From Dryocola clanedunensis (GTDB lineage: Bacteria > Pseudomonadota > Gammaproteobacteria > Enterobacterales > Enterobacteriaceae): DNA of 64,000 nucleotides. The position numbers and the translations under genes were made by a program. Location: the NCBI RefSeq assembly GCF_025215155.1, contig NZ_JALHAM010000122.1, one strand, 5' to 3'. Every line of letters starts with the position of its first letter. Position 1 is the stretch's first letter. Below, piece after piece: positions 33,183-42,402 of the stretch. Below the pieces are notes generated by a model, which ran no database searches, had not been told where the DNA came from, and worked only from the letters and a program-made list of their open reading frames with translations.

Positions 33183-34034
33183 ATGACAAAACAAATTCAA
33201 TTCCCACACGCTCAGGCACTACCCGCTATCGGGCAGGGCACGTGGTATATGGGCGAAAGCTCGGAAAAGCGTGCGGCTGAAGTCCGTGCACTGCAAACGG
33301 GCATTGACTTGGGCCTGCGGCTTATCGACACGGCGGAGATGTATGCTGATGGCGGTGCCGAGCTTGTGGTGGGCGAAGCCATCGCTAATCGTCGCGACGA
33401 GGTTTTTCTGGTATCAAAAGTCTATCCCTGGAACGCGGGTGGACAGCGGGCGATTGCAGCCTGCGAGGCAAGCCTTAAACGCCTGAAGACTGACTTCCTC
33501 GATCTCTATCTGCTCCACTGGCGCGGCGATATTCCACTGGAAGAGACCATAGCCGTAATGGAAACGCTGAAGCAGCAGGGCAAAATCCGCCGCTGGGGCG
33601 TTTCAAATCTGGACGCTGACGATATGCAGGAATTGCTGAGCATTGAGGGCGGGGGGGAGTGCGCGACTAATCAGGTGCTCTATCATCTGGCTTCACGCGG
33701 TATCGAGCATGATTTACTGCCGTGGTGTCAGCAGCACGCAATTCCGGTAATGGCCTATTGCCCGCTGGCTCAGGCCGGTCGCCTGCGTAACGGGTTGTTT
33801 AATCATCCCCGGCTCAACGGGCTGGCGGCGGAGAAGGGCGTGAGTGTGGCACAGCTATTGTTAGCCTGGGTGATTAGCCATCAAGGTGTCATGGCGATTC
33901 CGAAAGCGGGTAGCGTGAGTCACGTGCAGGAAAATGCCGCGGCGCTGACCGTTGAGCTTAGCAAAGATGACATAGCCGTGATGGAAAAGGCGTTCCCGGC
34001 ACCGGGCCGTAAAACGCCTTTAGAGATGGTTTAG
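33183..34034 (+). CDS. yeaE: Aldo/keto reductase YeaE
   Basis: A 283-residue TIM-barrel NADPH reductase. IDTAEMYADGGAE holds the catalytic Asp and Tyr, VSKVYPWNAGGQ the Lys, and LYLLHW the His. It matches recalled E. coli YeaE (methylglyoxal reductase activity). AAGGAGG lies six bases before the ATG. Its end overlaps the end of convergent yeaD by four bases. Confidence 0.9.
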   Translation: MTKQIQFPHAQALPAIGQGTWYMGESSEKRAAEVRALQTGIDLGLRLIDTAEMYADGGAELVVGEAIANRRDEVFLVSKVYPWNAGGQRAIAACEASLKRLKTDFLDLYLLHWRGDIPLEETIAVMETLKQQGKIRRWGVSNLDADDMQELLSIEGGGECATNQVLYHLASRGIEHDLLPWCQQHAIPVMAYCPLAQAGRLRNGLFNHPRLNGLAAEKGVSVAQLLLAWVISHQGVMAIPKAGSVSHVQENAAALTVELSKDDIAVMEKAFPAPGRKTPLEMV

Positions 34035-34918
34035 CTCTTTTTCGTGACGCGTAAAGTTGCCGCCAGACGAGAAGGTTTGTCGGCAGACGCTTTTTGTGAC
34101 GTTGTCACACAGGCGGTCTCCACGCAAACAAAGGTCTTATAACCCTCATCAGGCATATCGCCCATGGACGCAGACAGCGCCGGGCCTGGATTCCAGCCAA
34201 CCACGTCGCTTTGATGGTGATGTATCACTTCGATGGTGCGCTTCAGGCTACCGTCGTGGATCACGCTGCAATCGTCAGCCGCAGGATAGAGGCGATCGGT
34301 GCGGCCAGGGAAGGTCTGTACGCCGTCGGTTAGCTCACCCTTCGCACCATCCAGCACTTTATCGATATAAGGTTTGCCAAGGCCGCTGACTTTCACATCA
34401 GCAATATCGCCGACGGTGAAATAGGTGTGCAGTGCGGCGGTCGTTTCGAACTCGCCGTGTGCTTCCAGCTCCATCTCGCAGGTTGTGCCCAGCTTGAAGC
34501 GCGCATACAGCGTGAAGTCGTGTGGCCACAGCTTGCGGCTCTCTTCGCTGTTTTGCAGCTCAAAGGTCAGCGACACGCCGCTTTCATCTTCGTTATGGGC
34601 GCTCAGCGTCCACGGCAGGTTTCGAGCAAAGCCGTGAGCAGGCAGATCTTTCTGAGCGGCCGGGCCAAACCACGGCCAGCAAATCGGCACGCCGCCGCGC
34701 AGGGCCTTACCGTGTTTAAACGGGGTAATATCGCTCAGCCACAGCACTTCTTCTTCGCCAGCAGGTTGCCAGGAGAGCAGGTGTGCTCCCTGCAAAGCCA
34801 CGGATGCGCGAACCTGTGGATGGTCGACAACAATCACGTCCAGCTCGTCCTGCTTGCGAAGGGAAAGAACCGGTGTGATTTGTTCAATAACCGGAAGGGC
34901 AAAAATTTTAGTAATCAT
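34031..34918 (-). CDS. yeaD: Glucose-6-phosphate 1-epimerase-like YeaD
   Basis: A 295-residue aldose-1-epimerase-fold protein: GAHLLSWQPAGEEEVLWLS, RGGVPICWPWFGP, and AHGFARNLPW with the catalytic His, matching recalled YeaD. It would interconvert alpha and beta hexose-6-phosphate. In E. coli it follows gapA; here a strong terminator separates them, so yeaD is read from read-through or its own promoter. Confidence 0.9.
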   Translation of the reverse strand: MITKIFALPVIEQITPVLSLRKQDELDVIVVDHPQVRASVALQGAHLLSWQPAGEEEVLWLSDITPFKHGKALRGGVPICWPWFGPAAQKDLPAHGFARNLPWTLSAHNEDESGVSLTFELQNSEESRKLWPHDFTLYARFKLGTTCEMELEAHGEFETTAALHTYFTVGDIADVKVSGLGKPYIDKVLDGAKGELTDGVQTFPGRTDRLYPAADDCSVIHDGSLKRTIEVIHHHQSDVVGWNPGPALSASMGDMPDEGYKTFVCVETACVTTSQKASADKPSRLAATLRVTKKS

Positions 34919-34943
34919 TGACTCAACCTATATATCGAAAGCG

Positions 34944-34970
34944 AAAAAAAAGGCGACCGTGATGGTCGCC
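34944..34970 (-). terminator. Terminator of gapA
   Basis: GGCGACC pairs with GGTCGCC; on the minus strand eight T follow the stem. Confidence 0.88.
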
Positions 34971-34997
34971 CTTATGGAATCAACTGCTCATCTCAAC

Positions 34998-35993
34998 TTA
35001 TTTGGAGATGTGGGCAATCAGGTCCAGTACTTTGTTTGAGTAGCCAGTTTCGTTGTCGTACCAGGAAACCAGTTTCACGAAGTTGTCGTTCAGTGCGATA
35101 CCAGCTTTAGCATCGAACACGGAAGTACAGATTTCGCCGTTGAAATCAGTGGATACAACGTCGTCTTCGGTATAACCCAGAACGCCTTTCATTGGGCCTT
35201 CAGAAGCCGCTTTGATTGCTTTCTTGATTTCTTCGTAAGACGCGCCTTTTTCCAGACGAACGGTCAGGTCAACAACAGACACGTTTGGAGTAGGAACGCG
35301 GAACGCCATACCAGTGATTTTACCGTTCAGCTCTGGCAGAACAACGCCTACAGCTTTAGCAGCACCGGTAGAAGAAGGGATGATGTTCTGAGCCGCGCCA
35401 CGGCCGCCGCGCCAGTCTTTGTGAGACGGGCCATCAACAGTTTTCTGCGTTGCGGTAGTTGCGTGAACAGTGGTCATCAGGCCTTCAACGATACCGAAGT
35501 TGTCGTTGATAACTTTAGCCAGTGGAGCCAGGCAGTTAGTGGTGCAAGATGCGTTAGAAACGATGTCCTGACCTTCGTATTTATCGAAGTTAGCGCCTTT
35601 AACGAACATTGGCGTTTTGTCTTTAGAAGGACCAGTCAGAACAACTTTCTTAGCGCCAGCAGTGATGTGCTTACGAGCAGTTTCGTCAGTCAGGAACAGA
35701 CCAGTTGCTTCTGCAACAACGTCAACGTTGACTTCGTTCCACTTCAGGTTAGCCGGGTCACGCTCTGCGGTAACACGGATAGTTTTGCCGTTAACAACCA
35801 GGTGGCCGTCTTTCACTTCTACAGTACCGTTGAAACGACCGTGAGTGGAGTCGTACTTCAGCATGTAAGCCATGTAGTCTGCGTCTAACAGGTCGTTGAT
35901 TGCAACGATTTCGATGTCAGAACGTTCCTGAGCAGCACGGAAAACAATACGGCCGATACGGCCAAAACCGTTGATACCTACTTTGATAGTCAT
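34998..35993 (-). CDS. gapA: Glyceraldehyde-3-phosphate dehydrogenase A
   Basis: A 331-residue glycolytic enzyme. NAD-binding IKVGINGFGRIG is at the start, the catalytic Cys is in SNASCTTNCLAPL, and SWYDNETGYSNKVLDL lies near the end. Codon use is strongly biased to highly expressed codons. Start at 35993 gives MTIKVG as in E. coli; an in-frame ATG nine bases up would add MEY. A CRP site lies upstream. Confidence 0.97.
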   Translation of the reverse strand: MTIKVGINGFGRIGRIVFRAAQERSDIEIVAINDLLDADYMAYMLKYDSTHGRFNGTVEVKDGHLVVNGKTIRVTAERDPANLKWNEVNVDVVAEATGLFLTDETARKHITAGAKKVVLTGPSKDKTPMFVKGANFDKYEGQDIVSNASCTTNCLAPLAKVINDNFGIVEGLMTTVHATTATQKTVDGPSHKDWRGGRGAAQNIIPSSTGAAKAVGVVLPELNGKITGMAFRVPTPNVSVVDLTVRLEKGASYEEIKKAIKAASEGPMKGVLGYTEDDVVSTDFNGEICTSVFDAKAGIALNDNFVKLVSWYDNETGYSNKVLDLIAHISK

Positions 35994-36338
35994 ATATTCC
36001 ACCAGCTATTTGTTAGTGAATAAAAGGTTGGCTGTAAAATTACAAAAACCTTACGCAGCGTCAAGCAGAATCGTGTCAATCATTGCGACAAATCAATCCT
36101 GGCGGCAGCAATTGTACGATAATTCCACTCCACATTTCCCTTTGAGCTGATAAGCACGTGGGGGCGGTTTGATCAATTTTAAAGGGCACCAGGAACAAAA
36201 GTGTGACTGCGATCACATCTGGTGCCAGGCCATAAATTCAGGGCTAAGTTTAGATCAAAAAACCGCGCGATGTTGTTAATTTTTTGTTAGAATCAGGATG
36301 TTATCAGTAACAGCACCCACCGCACGAGACGTACGCAT
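35994..36338. other. Divergent gapA / msrB intergenic region
   Basis: A 345-base gap with the gapA promoters and a CRP site (36202-36217). E. coli gapA has several promoters in the same place. The msrB promoter should lie in 36240-36300 (TAGAATCAGGATG region). No open frame with support. Confidence 0.5.
36202..36217. promoter_or_regulatory. CRP binding site
   Basis: TGTGACTGCGATCACA is a perfect TGTGA-N6-TCACA palindrome, about 210 bases upstream of the gapA start and 120 upstream of msrB. CRP is known to act on E. coli gapA. Confidence 0.85.
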
Positions 36339-36752
36339 ATGGCTAACCACTTACCTCCTGATTCAGCAAAAGAAAATCTTAATGAGATGCAGTTCTACGT
36401 CACCCAGAAACACGGTACTGAACCCCCGTTTTCCGGGAGGCTGCTGCACAATAAGCGCAATGGCGTCTATCATTGCCTGGTCTGCGATGTCCCGCTGTTC
36501 ATGTCAGAGTCCAAATATGACTCGGGCTGCGGCTGGCCGAGCTTCTATGAACCGGTAAGCGATACGGCCATCAGCTATATCAAAGATTTTTCCCACGGTA
36601 TGGAGCGCATCGAGATTCGCTGCGGCAGCTGTGAAGCACACCTGGGCCACGTTTTCCCTGATGGCCCGCAGCCTACGGGTGAGCGTTACTGCGTAAATTC
36701 CGCCTCTTTGAGCTTTACCGATGATGAAAACGGTGAGCAAACTAAAGGTTGA
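36339..36752 (+). CDS. msrB: Methionine-R-sulfoxide reductase B
   Basis: A 137-residue enzyme that reduces Met-R-sulfoxide. The catalytic Cys is in GERYCVNSASL; zinc is held by CLVC and CGSC; SGCGWPSFYEPV and HLGHVFPDGP are family hallmarks. Cytosolic. Divergent from gapA; yeaC follows 40 bases later. Confidence 0.95.
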   Translation: MANHLPPDSAKENLNEMQFYVTQKHGTEPPFSGRLLHNKRNGVYHCLVCDVPLFMSESKYDSGCGWPSFYEPVSDTAISYIKDFSHGMERIEIRCGSCEAHLGHVFPDGPQPTGERYCVNSASLSFTDDENGEQTKG

Positions 36753-36792
36753 AAAATCGATTCAGCAAATTATTCCACAGGAAATGTAAGCA

Positions 36793-37071
36793 ATGATGAA
36801 TCTGGATGAAATGTTGGCCGCAATGACCCCGGAAGTTTATCAGCGGCTAATGACCGCCGTTGAGACGGGCAAATGGCCGGACGGCGTGGCGCTGACGCCG
36901 GAGCAAAAAGAGAACAGCATGCAGCTGGTGATGCTGTGGCAGACTCGCCATAACAGCGAACCGCAGCACATGACGATCGGCACCGATGGCAATATCGTAA
37001 CGAAAAGCAAGCAGCAGCTGAAGGCGGATTTCGGCATTGAGCCGGCGCCTATTGTCACGGTGAAGCTGTAG
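36793..37071 (+). CDS. yeaC: DUF1315 protein YeaC
   Basis: A 92-residue soluble protein matching recalled E. coli YeaC (MTPEVYQRL, GKWPDGVALTPEQKEN, HMTIGTDGNIV). Start may be 36793 or the adjacent ATG at 36796, which fits the E. coli start MNLDD. Function unknown. Likely co-transcribed with msrB. Confidence 0.88.
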   Translation: MMNLDEMLAAMTPEVYQRLMTAVETGKWPDGVALTPEQKENSMQLVMLWQTRHNSEPQHMTIGTDGNIVTKSKQQLKADFGIEPAPIVTVKL

Positions 37072-37152
37072 CGTTGTGCCGGTGAAAAACGCTCGCGCTT
37101 TTCCACCCAACGTTTGACCCCTCTCCCGAACGAGAGAGGGGAGAAATTGTCA

Positions 37153-38424
37153 TCAGTGTTTTGTCTTGATCCCCAGCGTTTCAGCAAGCTGCTTCGCCAG
37201 CTGGTTGTTATCGTCCGCGCCGTATTCCCAGAACATCGCGCCGCCTAACCCTTTACTCTTAATGTACTCGCCTTTGATGGCCACCGACTTCGGATTCTCA
37301 TAGGAGATGGCAAACAGATCTTTGCCATCGGCAGACTTCATCGTCAGATAGGGGACTTTTGCGTCGTCATCCCAGCGTTCGGTAAACCTTTTCTGCGGAT
37401 CGTTGAGCAATTTACTGACGATATCGTTGTACTTAAAGTAGCTGTCCTTAGTGAGATCCAGCCCGAATGAAGAGAAGACGGCCCTTTCTGGCGCGCCGAA
37501 GTAAGGCTGGGTGACCGGATGTTTCGCCGCATCTGCTTTATCCCAGTCGATGCCAGGCTCAGTTGCTCGTTTAGGTACGCGACCATAGAAGCCAATGCCC
37601 AGGTTCATCTGCGATGGCTTCAGACCCGCCGCCAGGTAATTATTGACAACGAAGTCCGCGCTGTATTTATCCGCCGCAGCGACGGTCGGCCAGGTTTTGG
37701 AATCATACAGATTGGCGTTGAAATACTGTGTGCCGTACGCCATGTCGTAGGTCATCAGGTTGATGTAGTCCAGTGCAGGTGCAATGGCTTTGACGTCGAC
37801 CCACTCTTTCGGGCTTTGTACGTTTGCCCCGACCGCAATGGTCAGCAGCTTCTCTTTGCCCAACGCCTGACGCAGCTCGTTGAGCAGGGCGGTGAAGTTA
37901 TCCCGGTCAGCTTTCGTAGCATCCACCAGCCCCCATGCGCCGTTAATCGGGTATTCCCAGTCAAGGTCGATACCATCCAGGCCATACTGCTGAATAACGC
38001 CCTGTGCCGATTTGATAAACACCGCACGGCTCTCAGGGCTTGCAGCCGCACCGGAGAAACCACGCGCGCCCCAGCCACCGACGGAAAGCAGAACCTTCAG
38101 CTGTGGATTCTGTTGACGAAGCTGCGGTACTTTTTGCAGATCGGACATGACTTTGGGCGATAGCCAAATCTGATGGAGTTTAGCGGCGTCTTTTAAGGCG
38201 ACGTTAGTTTCGCCTTTTTCGTCGTTATAAATCAGGCCAAACGAATAGTTAAGATGCGTAATCTGGCGGACATCAAGCTTGTCGATGTCACCCCCTGGGC
38301 CTGCGGTGACGTCGCCGCCGCCGTTAAAATACCCGACGGACAGATAGTTTTCTGCCAGCACAGAGCTGGACCAGACGAGTTGCATCACTGCCAGCAGCGG
38401 CAGCAACCTGTGGGTGAATTTCAT
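37153..38424 (-). CDS. Secreted GH18 chitinase
   Basis: A 423-residue glycoside hydrolase family 18 enzyme with a signal peptide (cleaved after SVLA, about residue 24). DGIDLDWEYP carries the DxxDxDxE active site with catalytic Glu; LLSVGGWGARGF and YINLMTYDMAYG are other GH18 blocks. No chitin-binding domain. It should cut chitin or chito-oligosaccharides outside the cytoplasm. Start at 38424 has AGAGG upstream. It sits between yeaC and pncA, where E. coli has the ydj genes, so it is lineage-specific. A LacI-type operator lies upstream. Confidence 0.88.
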   Translation of the reverse strand: MKFTHRLLPLLAVMQLVWSSSVLAENYLSVGYFNGGGDVTAGPGGDIDKLDVRQITHLNYSFGLIYNDEKGETNVALKDAAKLHQIWLSPKVMSDLQKVPQLRQQNPQLKVLLSVGGWGARGFSGAAASPESRAVFIKSAQGVIQQYGLDGIDLDWEYPINGAWGLVDATKADRDNFTALLNELRQALGKEKLLTIAVGANVQSPKEWVDVKAIAPALDYINLMTYDMAYGTQYFNANLYDSKTWPTVAAADKYSADFVVNNYLAAGLKPSQMNLGIGFYGRVPKRATEPGIDWDKADAAKHPVTQPYFGAPERAVFSSFGLDLTKDSYFKYNDIVSKLLNDPQKRFTERWDDDAKVPYLTMKSADGKDLFAISYENPKSVAIKGEYIKSKGLGGAMFWEYGADDNNQLAKQLAETLGIKTKH

Positions 38425-38530
38425 AGTTAAACCTCTTTGACGGACAATACTGGAAAACCTGCCCGCGTCGACCGGGCGAATGAGCAGGTTGAAAATCAGC
38501 TTAAGCGCTGAATAAGTAAGCAGGTTTATT

Positions 38531-38580
38531 ATGAGAGCGCTCTCATTTGAGGGCCAGAAAATTAAATCCAAAATGAGAGC
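38531..38580. promoter_or_regulatory. LacI-family operator palindrome plus half site
   Basis: ATGAGAGCGCTCTCAT (38531-38546) is a perfect 16-base palindrome with the central CG of LacI/GalR-family operators, about 110 bases before the chitinase start. A matching half, ATGAGAGC, recurs at 38573-38580. The core TGAGAGCGCTCTCA differs by two bases from the CelR/CebR operator TGGGAGCGCTCCCA of cellulose-using actinobacteria. Confidence 0.7.
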
Positions 38581-38619
38581 AATGTCGAAAAGTCGTTGGG
38601 CGCGAGAGCGCCCTGAGGC

Positions 38620-39255
38620 TTAGTGGCAGAAAAAGTCGGAGAGGGTGACCAGCGTAGCGCCGGCGGCAGACATCTCCTGGAAGGCGTACAGACTGTCCTG
38701 GGCCGAAACATTAACCCCACGGCAGCCGTCAGTAATCACCGTAACCTCGTAACCAAGATCCAGCGCGTCCAGCACGGTGAATTTGACGCAGTAGTCCGTT
38801 GCCAGACCAAGCACAATCAGCGAGGCAATATCGCGCTCGCGCAGCCAGCTATCCAGGTCTGTCTTCTGGCGGCAACCATTGTCAAAAAAGGCGCTGTAGC
38901 TGTCGATAAGTGGATTTTCACCCTTGCGAAAGAGGGCGTCGATACCGTCCTGATTCAGCAGCGGGTGCAGGGCAGCACCTTCACTGTTCTGGATACAGTG
39001 ATCGGGCCACCATGTTTGCAGATAACCGTTCAGTTCACCCTGGGTGTAGGGTTCGGTGCCGTGTGCGCTGGCAAAGCTGCCATGTTTTTCCGGGTGCCAG
39101 TCCTGCGACGCCACGATAATTTCACCGCGTGCTTTGCTATACCCAATCATGGCGTTTGCTACGTCAATTGCACTGTCTCCATCAGGCACGGCAAGTGCGC
39201 CGCCGGCACAGAAATCATTCTGCAAATCTACCAGTAACAGTGCGCGCTTTTTCAT
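38620..39255 (-). CDS. pncA: Nicotinamidase
   Basis: A 211-residue enzyme converting nicotinamide to nicotinate in NAD salvage. LLVDLQNDFC has the catalytic Asp, FRKGENPLIDSYSAFFDN the Lys, and GLATDYCVKFT the nucleophile Cys. DWHPEKHGSFAS holds the metal ligands. It lies nine bases after ansA in the same operon, as in E. coli. Confidence 0.94.
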   Translation of the reverse strand: MKKRALLLVDLQNDFCAGGALAVPDGDSAIDVANAMIGYSKARGEIIVASQDWHPEKHGSFASAHGTEPYTQGELNGYLQTWWPDHCIQNSEGAALHPLLNQDGIDALFRKGENPLIDSYSAFFDNGCRQKTDLDSWLRERDIASLIVLGLATDYCVKFTVLDALDLGYEVTVITDGCRGVNVSAQDSLYAFQEMSAAGATLVTLSDFFCH

Positions 39256-39264
39256 TCGTATTCC

Positions 39265-40281
39265 TTACTCGTCCGGCGTCAGCTCGCCACGCAGATTGGA
39301 TGACATTGCTTTACGGATGGCCTGCACATCAAGCCCCTGGCTCAGCAGGTAGTGTAACTTGGTCAACGTGGCTTCCACCGTCATATCATAGCCGCCGATC
39401 ACGCCCGCCTGGGCCAGCGCATTCCCCGTGGCATACCCGCCCATATTCACTTTGCCGGACATGCACTGGGTAAGGTTAACCACCACGATACCCCGCGAGC
39501 AAGCCTCCTGAAGCTCTTTCAGAAACGCGCCGTGCTGTGGGGCATTGCCGACGCCGTAAGAGCGAAGTATCAGCGCTTTCACCGGCTGGCGCAGGAAATT
39601 ACCGACAACGTCAGCAGAAATACCCGGATAAATTGTTACCACCCCAATTGGCTGCGGCGTAATCGGGTGGACGATAAGCTCGCCTTCACCGTGCGGAGCC
39701 GCAGGGGTATTGAGCCGGCGAATATGGATACCCGCCTCAAGCAGTGGAGCCAGGTTAGGCGAGGCGAAGGCATCGAAGCCGTCCGCATGCGCTTTAGTCG
39801 TACGATTCCCGCGGTAGAGGCGGTTGTTGAAGAACAGCGTCACTTCGTTTATTGGGAAGTTGGCCGCGATGTACAGGGAATTAAGCAGATTGATTTGTCC
39901 GTCAGAACGCAGCTCCGCCAGGGGAATTTGAGAACCCGTGACGATGACGGGTTTGCTGAGATTTTCCAGCATGAATGACAGCGCGGAGGCGGTGAACGCC
40001 ATGGTGTCCGTGCCGTGCAGGATCACAAAACCATCGTACTCGTCGTAATGGGCTTTTATATCATCGGCGATGTGCTGCCAGTCTTCCGGCGTCATATCCG
40101 AAGAGTCCATCAGCGGCTGGTACTCGTGGATGGTGAAGTCAGGCATCTCCTGACGATGGAACTCTGGCATCAGTGCCAGCTGGCGTTGCAGGTGACCGGA
40201 AACCGGAATGTAGCCGTGTTCTGAGCGCTGCATACCGATGGTACCGCCGGTATAGGCAACGTAGATGGATTTCTTTTGCAT
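39265..40281 (-). CDS. ansA: Cytosolic L-asparaginase I
   Basis: A 338-residue enzyme, the length of E. coli AnsA. YTGGTIGMQ has the nucleophile Thr and HGTDTMAFTAS the second catalytic Thr-Asp pair. No signal peptide, so the cytosolic type. First gene of ansA-pncA, 102 bases after sppA and behind its terminator. Confidence 0.94.
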   Translation of the reverse strand: MQKKSIYVAYTGGTIGMQRSEHGYIPVSGHLQRQLALMPEFHRQEMPDFTIHEYQPLMDSSDMTPEDWQHIADDIKAHYDEYDGFVILHGTDTMAFTASALSFMLENLSKPVIVTGSQIPLAELRSDGQINLLNSLYIAANFPINEVTLFFNNRLYRGNRTTKAHADGFDAFASPNLAPLLEAGIHIRRLNTPAAPHGEGELIVHPITPQPIGVVTIYPGISADVVGNFLRQPVKALILRSYGVGNAPQHGAFLKELQEACSRGIVVVNLTQCMSGKVNMGGYATGNALAQAGVIGGYDMTVEATLTKLHYLLSQGLDVQAIRKAMSSNLRGELTPDE

Positions 40282-40330
40282 GAGTGGACTCAGGGCTTTG
40301 ACGTTATGGGGCGCAGTATAAGGGGCTGGC

Positions 40331-40363
40331 GAAAAAAAATCAGCCCGGCGATAGCCGGGCTGA
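40331..40363 (-). terminator. Terminator of sppA
   Basis: CAGCCCGGC pairs with GCCGGGCTG around GATA; on the minus strand eight T in a row follow the stem. Confidence 0.88.
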
Positions 40364-40382
40364 GGTTATTGCTTACGTAGGG

Positions 40383-42233
40383 TTACTTGACGTCCCCGCA
40401 GGTGAGGCAGAAGGCGTAGCGGTTTTGCGGATCGTTCATGGTGCCGAACTTATCGTTCTGCGCTTTCACCGCCAGCGCGGCATCTGCCAGCGGGGCAGGC
40501 AGATAAGCCTGAATCGCCTCCGGCAGCATGGCGCGGACTGAACCGCTCATGCTGTTAAACACCATATCCACGAAGCTCGGATCGTCCTGCCAGAAGTCCA
40601 GGTGCCAGCTTTTCAGCTTCGCAAGCTCAGCCGCTTTGGCAACCGCGTCGTCGAAGTCACCCAGGCTGTCCACCAGGCCGTTGGCTTTCGCATCCTGGCC
40701 GGTCCAGACGTGACCCTGGGCAATCTGATCGATCTGCTCCGGGGTTTTCTGACGGGAAGCGGCAACCAGGCCGATAAAGCGCTTATAGCCGTTCTCAATA
40801 GTCAGCTGCATCATTTGCCCGACTTCAGGCGGCAGGGCTTTGGTGACGGCAACGTCCGCCAGCGGCGAAGTGGAGACGCCATCCGTATGGACGCCAATGC
40901 TATCAAGGGAGTTCTCAACGGTGTTGATGACGCCAAAGATACCGATTGAACCGGTCAGCGTGCTTGGGCTTGCCACAATGTAGTTGGCAGGCGTCGAGAT
41001 CCAGTAGCCGCCGGAGGCCGCCATGCCCCCCATCGACACAACGACGGGTTTACCCGCTTCACGTGCCGCCGCAAGCTCTTCGCGGATCACCTCAGAGGCG
41101 GATACGCTGCCGCCTGGGCTGTTCACGCGCAGGACGATGGCTTTCACTTTCGGATCCAGCCGCGCCTCACGAATTTGCATCGCCGTGGTGTCGCCGCCGA
41201 CTTGTCCCGGCGTTTCTTCACCGTCCATGATGGCACCGTTAGCGAAGATCACCGCGATGGAGCCGCCCTGGTCAGGCGCTTTCTTCACCTGATAGTCGTA
41301 CATGCTGGTGTAGCTGAAGTCTTTGTTCTCTTTGCTCCAGCCGAACTGCTTGATTAACGCTTTGTCGACGGTAGCGCTGGACGCCAGCTCATCAACCAGT
41401 TTGTTTTCCAGGGCGTATTTCCCCGTATCGCCACCCAGCTTGCTCAGGTTATCCAGCAGGCCTTGCGCCCCCGGGAACACCTGTTGAGCGGTGATCTGGC
41501 GGTTTGCCGCGATGGTGCCGATATAGTTCTGCCACAGCTCGCCAATCCAGCGGCTGTCCGCTTCACGGGCGGCAGGGGACATATCGTCACGAATATAAGG
41601 CTCAACGGCGGATTTATAAGTCCCGACGCGGAAGATATGTGTGGAAACTTTCAGCGTATCCAGCAGGGATTTGTAATAGAGCGAGTTAGTGGCAAACCCG
41701 TGCAGATCGACCATACCCTGCGGCGAGAGCCAGATTTTATTGGCGAAGCTCGCGAGATAATACTGTCCCTGGCTGTAGCTATCGCCCGTGGCGTAGATAG
41801 GTTTACCGCTGTCACGGAATTCACGCAGCGCTTTGCCGATATACTGCATGGAAGGCTGGTCGGCTCCGGCGAACTCTTTGAGATCCAGCACGATGCCGGT
41901 GATATTGCGGTCGTTTTTCGCCTGGCGAATCACATCAACGATATCAAACAGGGAGTTTTCCTGCAGGCGGTCAGAGCTTGCGCCAAGCAGCTGACGGCCA
42001 ATAACGCCAAGTTTATTACTGACCGAAGGTTTGTCTACGACAACACCAGTGATATCCAGCAGCAGTGCGCCGCGGGAAGGCTCAGCAGAGCTGCTGCTGA
42101 CCTGAAGCCAGATCCCTACGCCAACCAGCACCAGCAGGATCAGGAACATATTGAGAATGAATTCTCGAATAAAATTGAGCAGACGCCAGGTCCACTTAAA
42201 GAAGCCGGCAATAATTCGCCCTATGGTACGCAT
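40383..42233 (-). CDS. sppA: Protease IV (signal peptide peptidase)
   Basis: A 616-residue membrane-bound serine protease, tandem-repeat type. One membrane span (about 24-46). VGTYKSAVEPYIRDD carries the catalytic Lys and GGMAASGGYWIS the Ser (Lys209 and Ser409 in E. coli). It cleaves leftover signal peptides in the membrane. Start at 42233 has GGAG six bases upstream; the longer frame to 42284 lacks a site. Confidence 0.94.
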   Translation of the reverse strand: MRTIGRIIAGFFKWTWRLLNFIREFILNMFLILLVLVGVGIWLQVSSSSAEPSRGALLLDITGVVVDKPSVSNKLGVIGRQLLGASSDRLQENSLFDIVDVIRQAKNDRNITGIVLDLKEFAGADQPSMQYIGKALREFRDSGKPIYATGDSYSQGQYYLASFANKIWLSPQGMVDLHGFATNSLYYKSLLDTLKVSTHIFRVGTYKSAVEPYIRDDMSPAAREADSRWIGELWQNYIGTIAANRQITAQQVFPGAQGLLDNLSKLGGDTGKYALENKLVDELASSATVDKALIKQFGWSKENKDFSYTSMYDYQVKKAPDQGGSIAVIFANGAIMDGEETPGQVGGDTTAMQIREARLDPKVKAIVLRVNSPGGSVSASEVIREELAAAREAGKPVVVSMGGMAASGGYWISTPANYIVASPSTLTGSIGIFGVINTVENSLDSIGVHTDGVSTSPLADVAVTKALPPEVGQMMQLTIENGYKRFIGLVAASRQKTPEQIDQIAQGHVWTGQDAKANGLVDSLGDFDDAVAKAAELAKLKSWHLDFWQDDPSFVDMVFNSMSGSVRAMLPEAIQAYLPAPLADAALAVKAQNDKFGTMNDPQNRYAFCLTCGDVK

Positions 42234-42402
42234 GTCATCTCCGTAACCGTCAACATCCAGTATGTTGCGCCAAATCGCAACCAAAGTGATCGCTATCCTA
42301 AATAGCCGTCAGGGAAAAGTCAGCAGGAATTCGGCCCGACGCTGTAACAAAAGACATGAGCGTGTTAATTTTGTGAACGAAAATCATTACAGGGGTTACC
42401 TA

